Positions 59,235-64,000 of a stretch of DNA of 64,000 nucleotides are shown here, one piece after another (within the stretch, counting starts at the first letter, position 1; the number at the start of each line of letters is the position of its first letter). Location of the stretch: NCBI GenBank assembly GCA_002347645.1, contig DDYF01000039.1, forward strand, positions 133,380 through 197,379, written 5' to 3'. The notes beneath the pieces were generated by a model. It was not told the DNA's origin, did not search any database, and saw nothing but the letters and a program-made list of their open reading frames with translations. The DNA comes from Thermoleophilia bacterium UBA2241. GTDB lineage: Bacteria > Actinomycetota > Thermoleophilia > UBA2241. Made by a program: the position numbers and the translations under genes.

Positions 59235-59992
59235 CCGCCGGCGCCGCCTTGCGCGACAGGGTCGCGCTGGTCACCGGCGGCACGCGCGGCATCGGTCTGG
59301 CCGTCGCCCGCGCGTTGGCCCGCGAAGGGGCGGGCCTGGTGATCTGCGGCCGCGACGGCGAGCGGGCCGAGGCGGCGGCGGCGGAGCTCGAGAGCCGCGG
59401 CGCGACCGTCGCCGGCCTCGCCTGCGACGTGACCGACCCGGCACAGGTCGAGGCCATGGTCGCCGAGACCGCCCGTCTCTTCGGCCGGCTCGACGTCTGC
59501 GTCGCCGATGCCGGCGTGTGCCCCGAGGCGATGGTCGACGACCTGGATCAGCAGCATATCGACGGCGTGCTTGCCGTGAACGTGCGCGGCTTGCTGCTGA
59601 CCACACAGGCGGCCGCACGCCTGATGCGAGCGACCGGTGGCGGCAGCGTCGTGCACATCGGCTCGGTGAGCGGCTTCACGAGCGGACCCGACGGAGGCGA
59701 GGCGGTCTACGAAGCGAGCAAGGCGGCCGTCCACGCCCTCACCAAGGCGTGCGCCGTCGAGCTGGCCCCGGCCGGTATCCGCGTGAACGCCGTGGCGCCC
59801 GGCTGGGTCGACACCGACATGACGGCCGACACCCCCGACGCCCTCCGTGCCGTCTACACGAGGCGCGTGCCGCTCGGTCGCTACGCGCGCCCCGACGAGA
59901 TCGCCGAGGCCGTGCTCTTCCTCGCCGGCGACGACGCCTCCGGGATCAGCGGGACGGTCCTCGTCGTCGACGGCGGCCTGCTGGCCGTGTAG
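59231..59992 (+). CDS. Short-chain dehydrogenase/reductase (FabG-like)
   Basis: A 253-residue classical SDR. The cofactor motif VALVTGGTRGIGLAVARALA starts at residue 11; CDVTDPAQVEAMV with NVRG follows; catalytic Tyr160 and Lys164 are in AVYEASKAAVHALTK, Ser in HIGSVSG, and the C-terminus ISGTVLVVDGGLLAV is typical. Probably NADP(H)-dependent 3-oxoacyl or hydroxyacyl chemistry; substrate not predictable. ATG overlaps the stop of the degenerate SDR, suggesting a complex of the two. Confidence 0.88.
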   Translation: MTAGAALRDRVALVTGGTRGIGLAVARALAREGAGLVICGRDGERAEAAAAELESRGATVAGLACDVTDPAQVEAMVAETARLFGRLDVCVADAGVCPEAMVDDLDQQHIDGVLAVNVRGLLLTTQAAARLMRATGGGSVVHIGSVSGFTSGPDGGEAVYEASKAAVHALTKACAVELAPAGIRVNAVAPGWVDTDMTADTPDALRAVYTRRVPLGRYARPDEIAEAVLFLAGDDASGISGTVLVVDGGLLAV

Positions 59993-60004
59993 CGGGAGCG
60001 ACCC

Positions 60005-60541
60005 TCAGTACTCGATGCCTTCGCGCGCCTCGATGCCGGCATCGTAGTAGTGCTTGCGCGGCACCATCTCAGTGACCAGATCGGCGGCCTCGATCAGCTC
60101 CTCGGGCGCACGACGGCCGGTGACCACCAGTTCGACGTGCCCCGGCTTCGCGCGCATCAGGTCGAGCACGTCACCCAGCGGGACGAGCTCGAAGAACAGC
60201 GCCGTGACCAGCTCGTCGAGCACCACCACGTCGTGGTCGCCGCCCATGACGAGCTCTCGGGCGCGGGCGAAGCCCTGGGCGGCCGCGGCGAGGTCGTCGT
60301 CCGTCGCCTCGCCCTTGATGACCCAGTGGTCGAGTCCGCACTGCACGACGTCGACCCCCAAGCGGCGGAGCATGACGATCTCGCCCCACGTCGGGTCTGC
60401 CTTCATGAACTGCAGGACCGCCGGGCGCAGACCGTGCCCAAGGGCGCGCAGCACGAGGCCCAGCGCCGCCGTCGTCTTGCCCTTGCCGTCCCCCGTGTAG
60501 ACCTGGACGAAACCCTCGCGCTGCCGGCCGGCGTCGCCCAT
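60005..60541 (-). CDS. cobO: Corrinoid adenosyltransferase (CobO/BtuR type)
   Basis: A 178-residue ATP:cob(I)alamin adenosyltransferase. The P-loop is VQVYTGDGKGKTTAALGLVL, followed by AVLQFMKADPTWGEIVMLRR, VVVLDELVTALFFELVPLGD and VELVVTGRRAPEELIEAADL, all standard. It makes adenosylcobalamin. ATG 60541 lies 2 nt after the hydroxybutyryl-CoA dehydrogenase stop. Fits the presence of a B12-binding protein and DUF1638 in the window. Confidence 0.93.
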   Translation of the reverse strand: MGDAGRQREGFVQVYTGDGKGKTTAALGLVLRALGHGLRPAVLQFMKADPTWGEIVMLRRLGVDVVQCGLDHWVIKGEATDDDLAAAAQGFARARELVMGGDHDVVVLDELVTALFFELVPLGDVLDLMRAKPGHVELVVTGRRAPEELIEAADLVTEMVPRKHYYDAGIEAREGIEY

Positions 60542-60543
60542 CG

Positions 60544-61395
60544 TCAGCCGTACTGGTAGAAGCCGGCTCCGCTCTTGCGGCCCAGCTTGCCGGCGGCGAC
60601 GTACTCGTCGAACAGCGGGCACGGCGCATACTTCTCGTCGCCGAGGTCGCGGTGCAGGGTGGTGAGGATCGCCCGGGTCGTGTCGAGGCCGACGAGGTCG
60701 GCGAGGGCGAGCGGCCCCATGGGGAAGTTGGCGCCGAGCTTCATGCCGGTGTCGATGTCCTCGGCGCTGGCGACACCCTCCGACAGCGCCTGCGCCGCCT
60801 CGTTGATCATCGGGAAGAGGATGCGGTTGACGACGAACCCCGGCGAGTCCTTGACCGTGATCGGCGTCTTGCCGACCGCCTCGGCGAAGGCGCGCGCCGC
60901 GGCGAGCGTCGCGTCGGAGGTCGCCGCGCCGCGGATCACCTCGACGAGCGCCATCATCGGCACCGGGTTGAAGAAGTGGATGCCGACGAAGCGCTCGGGC
61001 GCCTCGACGAACTCCGCGAGCTCGCTCACCGAGAGGCTCGACGTGTTCGTCGCGACGATGGCGTCCTTGCGGAGCGTCGCCGAGACCCGCCGGAACAGGT
61101 CGCTCTTGAGCTCGATCGACTCTGGCGCGGCCTCGATGAACAGGTCGGCGTCGGCGCCGGCCTCGACCGACAGGCCGGTGGCGATGCGGGAGAGGGCGGC
61201 GTCGCGCTCGGCGGCCTCAATGCGGCCCTTGTCGACCAACTTGCCGAAGCCCTTCTCGATGCCCGCCATGCCCCTCGCGACGAACTCCTCGGCGACGTCG
61301 ATCATGACGACCTCGAGACCGGCCTGCGCGGAGACCTGGACGATACCCGCACCCATCTGGCCGGCTCCGGCCACGAGCACTTTGCGTACGCTCAC
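60544..61395 (-). CDS. hbd: 3-hydroxybutyryl-CoA dehydrogenase
   Basis: A 283-residue NAD(P)-dependent 3-hydroxyacyl-CoA dehydrogenase of the short, single-function type. It opens VLVAGAGQMGAGIVQVSAQA; IVATNTSSLSVSELAEFVEA, FVGIHFFNPVPMMALVEVIR (catalytic His), KDSPGFVVNRILFPMINEAA and MKLGANFPMGPLALADLVGL follow. Consistent with acyl-CoA oxidation or butyrate-type metabolism with the acyl-CoA dehydrogenase and CoA transferase at 6-10 kb. GTG 61395 has GGAGG upstream. Confidence 0.95.
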   Translation of the reverse strand: MSVRKVLVAGAGQMGAGIVQVSAQAGLEVVMIDVAEEFVARGMAGIEKGFGKLVDKGRIEAAERDAALSRIATGLSVEAGADADLFIEAAPESIELKSDLFRRVSATLRKDAIVATNTSSLSVSELAEFVEAPERFVGIHFFNPVPMMALVEVIRGAATSDATLAAARAFAEAVGKTPITVKDSPGFVVNRILFPMINEAAQALSEGVASAEDIDTGMKLGANFPMGPLALADLVGLDTTRAILTTLHRDLGDEKYAPCPLFDEYVAAGKLGRKSGAGFYQYG

Positions 61396-61572
61396 CGTTC
61401 CTCCTTCGCTCTCGCCCTCGAGGACCGCGCGGCGCGCGCGGCGAGGACGTCTTCACGGTCGTCGTCGGGTCCGGCCGCCGCCGCGCCGCCCGCGCGCCGG
61501 TACCGGTCCTTCGGCGGCCAATGCTACTTCAGCGGCGCCGCCGGCGTCCAAGCACGCCGGCGGCCTGCTACC

Positions 61573-62247
61573 ATGATGGGCATGGACGGAGACCCGAAGA
61601 TCATCAGCTGCGAGGTCCTGCGCGACGAGATCGAGCACGTCAACCCCGGGTACGAGATCGACTTCGTCGAGGGCGCGCTCCACGACTACCCGGACAAGCT
61701 GCGCGCCAGGCTTCAAGAGCGCATCGACGCGACGCCGGGCGACTGCCCGATCCTCCTCAGCTGCGCACGTTGCAGCAACGGCACCGTGGGCCTGCGCGGC
61801 GGCGGGCACAGGCTCGTCGTGCCGGCGGCCGACGACTGCATCTCGATCCTCCTCGGCTCGCGCGCACGCTACCTCGACGAGCACGGCCGGCACCCCGGGA
61901 CGTACTACTACACGCGCGGCTGGATCGACTACATCGAGGACCCCTACCAGGAGTACCTCAAGATGGTGCCAAAGTTCGGCGAGGAGAAGGCCGCCCAGCT
62001 CGAGCGGATGATCCTCGCCAACTACACACGCGTGGCGGTCATCGACACGGGCACCTACGACCTGGACGGCCTCAGGGAGTACCTCGAGACGGCCGCCGCC
62101 TTCTACGGGCTGCCCATCGAGTACCTGCCGGGCTCTCTGCGTTACCTCGAGAAGCTCGTCCACGGGCCCCACGACGACGAGTTCATCGTCGTCGAGCCCG
62201 GCGAGGAGCTCGAAGAGCGCCGCTTCTGGGCGCTCGCCGAGGCCTGA
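61573..62247 (+). CDS. DUF1638-family protein
   Basis: A 224-residue protein matching DUF1638: KIISCEVLRDEIEHV, HDYPDKLRARLQERI, CPILLSCARCSNGTVGLRGG, LVVPAADDCISILLGSRARY, GTYYYTRGWIDYIEDPYQEY. Conserved Cys and His/Asp residues suggest a metal or corrinoid role. Family members occur beside corrinoid methyltransferase genes in methanogens and acetogens, and here beside cobO; the function is not established as far as I know. Start among three close ATGs (61573, 61576, 61582) with no clear ribosome site. Confidence 0.75.
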   Translation: MMGMDGDPKIISCEVLRDEIEHVNPGYEIDFVEGALHDYPDKLRARLQERIDATPGDCPILLSCARCSNGTVGLRGGGHRLVVPAADDCISILLGSRARYLDEHGRHPGTYYYTRGWIDYIEDPYQEYLKMVPKFGEEKAAQLERMILANYTRVAVIDTGTYDLDGLREYLETAAAFYGLPIEYLPGSLRYLEKLVHGPHDDEFIVVEPGEELEERRFWALAEA

Positions 62248-62254
62248 GCCGCCG

Positions 62255-62692
62255 TCAGTCCGGCGACGCCGCGGCGCCGGCCGGCGACTCGTCGACGACC
62301 CTGGCGAACTGCACCTGCATCGCCGCCAGGGTGTCGCGCAGGTCGCCGAGCTTCAGCGCAGGGCGCTCGCGCTCGAGCACGTCGAGGCTCGCACGCAACA
62401 GCTCGATGGTGAGCCGCGCGCCGTCGAGATCGCGCAGCTCGCGCGTCTGCTCCGTGAGGCCCAGCTTCTGCCAGCCGACGGTCACCAGGCTGATCGCCAT
62501 CTCGAGCGCGAGGTCCTCGACCTTGAGGCGGCGGAGCTCGTCGAGCACCGCCTTGACGCGCTCCTCGTCCGCCGCCGGGCCAGCCTCCGCCGTCTCGCCG
62601 GCAGCCGCGCCCGGTTCATCCGCTGCGTCCGGCGTCGCCGGGCCGGCGGCGGCGTCCGGCGCGCCCTTCCGTGCCGATCCGTCGTCCTTCAC
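62255..62692 (-). CDS. DUF1844-family protein
   Basis: A 145-residue protein. The first 45 residues are a low-complexity Ala/Pro/Glu tail, followed by the DUF1844 helices (LALEMAISLVTVGWQKLGLT; DLDGARLTIELLRASLDVLE; LRDTLAAMQVQFARVVDE). Function unknown; widespread in Actinobacteria and other phyla, about 100 residues. GTG 62692 overlaps the stop of the GCS2-type gene. Confidence 0.78.
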   Translation of the reverse strand: MKDDGSARKGAPDAAAGPATPDAADEPGAAAGETAEAGPAADEERVKAVLDELRRLKVEDLALEMAISLVTVGWQKLGLTEQTRELRDLDGARLTIELLRASLDVLERERPALKLGDLRDTLAAMQVQFARVVDESPAGAAASPD

Positions 62693-63879
62693 GACCTGCC
62701 CTCCTGCGTCTTCACCGGGGTGCGCAGCGACGTCGCCCGCGCCCTCGCCACCGTCTCGCAGTACACATCCTTCAGACTTGCCCCGGCCAGATGCGCGCGG
62801 GTCTGGCGCTGGGCGCCGTTGCCCTCGCGCAGCAGACGTTCGACGTCGGCCAGATGCGGCGCGATGCCCAGGTCGTCGCCGTAGGGTGCCGCGCGTTCCA
62901 CGAGGCGCCGTATGGCGTCGGCCGCCGGCAGCTCGCGCCGCGCCGCGAAGTCGACGAGCTTGCCGTCGAGGCCGAAGCGGATCGCGCGCCAGAGGTTCTC
63001 CTCGATGGTGCGCCCACGTTCGGGCGCCGGCAGCCGGCTCTCGTCGTACGCGCGCGACAGGTCGGCGCTCAGCCCCACCGCAAGCGCCATGACGGCGAGC
63101 GTTTGCCAGGGCTCCGTCTGGGCGTCGCAGATACGTACCTCCACCGTGCCGAAGCGATGGTGCGGGCGCACCGACCACCACACCTGGGTGAACTCCTCGA
63201 TGCAACGCGTCTCGACCAGCGTCTCGTAAAACCGCCGGTGCTCCGCCCAGTCGCCGAACGCGTCGGGCACACCGCAGCGCGGGAACATGCGGACGAACGT
63301 CTGCGTGCGCGCCGAATGGAGTTGCGTCCACACGCCGTCGATGAACGGCGAGTTCGCCGACAGCGCGAGCAGGTGGGGGAGGTACTCGCGCAGGCCGTCG
63401 CAGACGGCGACGGCCCTGTCCTTGCCCCGTATGCCGATGTGGACGTGTACGCTCCACGTGTTGTTGCGCCACGCCACGTACTTGAGGCGCTCCTCGACCA
63501 CACGGTAGTGAGGCGTCGCGATGATCTCCTGGTCGCGCCAGTCCGAGAACGGGTGCGTGCCGGTCGCGCCGAGGGCGTAGCCGTGGACGTCCGCCAAATG
63601 GAAGAGTTCGTCGCGGTTCAGCAGCAGTTCCCGGGCGCCTTCAGCGAAGTGCGCCGTGCGCGGCGTGCGGACCTCGATCTCCGAGCGGATCAGCTCGCCG
63701 GAGATCCGCTCGGCGAGGCGAGGCCCGGCTGTATCACGGAGCTCCTCGAAGCCGGACGTGAGTTCCAGCGTGTCCGGGCACAGGATCTGGAACTCCTCTT
63801 CGAGCCCGACCGTGAAGTCCTCAGCCGTGTCGAAGCGCGCCTCGACCTCGGCGAAGTACGCGTCCAAGTCTGCCCCCAC
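62689..63879 (-). CDS. GCS2-type carboxylate-amine ligase (YbdK/EgtA-like)
   Basis: A 396-residue ATP-dependent ligase of the glutamate-cysteine ligase type 2 group. It opens TVGLEEEFQILCPDTLELTS; ELIRSEIEVRTPRTAHFAEG, GTHPFSDWRD, NTWSVHVHIGIRGKDRAVAV, LLALSANSPFIDG and VEVRICDAQTEPWQTLAVMA follow, giving the metal and ATP residues. Members make gamma-glutamyl-cysteine or related peptides. Substrate is not certain. GTG 63879 has GAGGAGG upstream. Confidence 0.88.
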   Translation of the reverse strand: MGADLDAYFAEVEARFDTAEDFTVGLEEEFQILCPDTLELTSGFEELRDTAGPRLAERISGELIRSEIEVRTPRTAHFAEGARELLLNRDELFHLADVHGYALGATGTHPFSDWRDQEIIATPHYRVVEERLKYVAWRNNTWSVHVHIGIRGKDRAVAVCDGLREYLPHLLALSANSPFIDGVWTQLHSARTQTFVRMFPRCGVPDAFGDWAEHRRFYETLVETRCIEEFTQVWWSVRPHHRFGTVEVRICDAQTEPWQTLAVMALAVGLSADLSRAYDESRLPAPERGRTIEENLWRAIRFGLDGKLVDFAARRELPAADAIRRLVERAAPYGDDLGIAPHLADVERLLREGNGAQRQTRAHLAGASLKDVYCETVARARATSLRTPVKTQEGRS

Positions 63880-63923
63880 GGGCGCCTCCTCTGCCCCACG
63901 CCCCGCAGATGCCGGGAACGCAG

Positions 63924-63947
63924 CGGGGCGGCCTGACGGCCGCCCCG
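63924..63947 (-). terminator. Hairpin terminator before the GCS2-type gene
   Basis: A perfect 10-bp stem (63924-63933 with 63938-63947) with a TGAC loop, between the GCS2-type gene and the end of another minus-strand gene. Same tetraloop as the hairpin at 1976-2005. Confidence 0.6.
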
Positions 63948-63971
63948 ACCGTTTGTCCCTCGGCCGGCGGG

Positions 63972-64000
63972 TCAGGCCGCCCCGACGAGCCCCTTGGCCG
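63972..64000 (-). CDS. C-terminal end of a gene running off the window
   Basis: On the minus strand the last 29 bases read as an open frame ending AKGLVGAA then a stop (TCA at 63972-63974 on the printed strand), right before the terminator hairpin. Too short to identify; proposed only because a terminator follows it. Confidence 0.3.

Overview
The window is GC-rich (roughly 70% G+C by eye) and reads as a bacterial chromosome, most likely from a deep-branching actinobacterium with an anaerobic or facultative lifestyle. Thermoleophilia-, Coriobacteriia- or Geothermincolia-like lineages are candidates, but this placement is inference. It rests on the dnaG-rpoD pair, a rho with a long Ala/Pro-rich N-terminus, ThyX, a DUF1385-prfA-prmC-rpmE cluster, many GTG/TTG starts, GTGA/ATGA overlaps, and PPi-linked glycolysis. 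No rRNA and no CRISPR array were seen.

Layout. 1-2.0 kb: a TetR regulator and a secreted beta-propeller protein. 2.1-10.1 kb: a fatty/organic-acid oxidation block on both strands: etfA, etfB, a PurO-like gene, fixX, fixC, an acyl-CoA dehydrogenase, a DUF3870 gene, and divergently a two-subunit CoA transferase. 10.3-12.1 kb: a decay zone with a broken PflX-like radical SAM gene and a VapBC-like pair whose PIN toxin has lost active-site residues but keeps a perfect 38-bp palindrome upstream.

12.4-26.9 kb: a 14.5-kb element integrated in tRNA-Asn(GTT), bounded by 40-bp direct repeats (12385-12424 and 26872-26911). It has a tyrosine integrase beside the intact tRNA, an HEXXH (M41-like) protein, an XRE repressor with a divergent promoter and operator, and an AlpA-like HTH protein. 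Its replication module comprises a Sak4-like ATPase, an SSB-like protein ending in DDDIPW, a stand-alone CHC2 zinc finger, a primase-helicase, and an iteron/AT-rich candidate origin. It also has several small zinc-finger proteins and a single HK97-fold major capsid protein. No terminase, portal, prohead protease, tail or lysis gene is visible, so I read it as a phage satellite that carries its own capsid protein. Its attL side holds a five-gene overlapping operon with a type IV prepilin-like protein, probable cargo. This element is the main candidate for an undescribed system.

27.0-36.8 kb: a B12-binding radical-SAM-like protein lacking one cluster cysteine, two tandem rpoD paralogues, dnaG, a membrane protein, a GNAT acetyltransferase and ppdK. 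36.9-47.3 kb: glyS, glyQ, recO, prmC, prfA, a membrane protein, DUF1385, thyX, rpmE and rho. 47.7-58.4 kb: 2-phosphoglycerate kinase with cyclic 2,3-diphosphoglycerate synthase (the archaeal cDPG route), a calcineurin-type phosphoesterase, a glycogen-debranching-type glycosidase, an archaeal-type phosphoglycerate mutase, a PFK with PPi-type residues, hom and lysA. 58.5-64 kb: two SDRs (one without catalytic Tyr/Lys), cobO, hbd, DUF1638, DUF1844, a GCS2-type ligase and the tail of another gene.

Together the chromosomal genes suggest acyl-CoA oxidation feeding FixABCX-type electron transfer, and PPi-driven glycolysis (PPDK plus PPi-PFK) that could supply 2-phosphoglycerate for cDPG synthesis.
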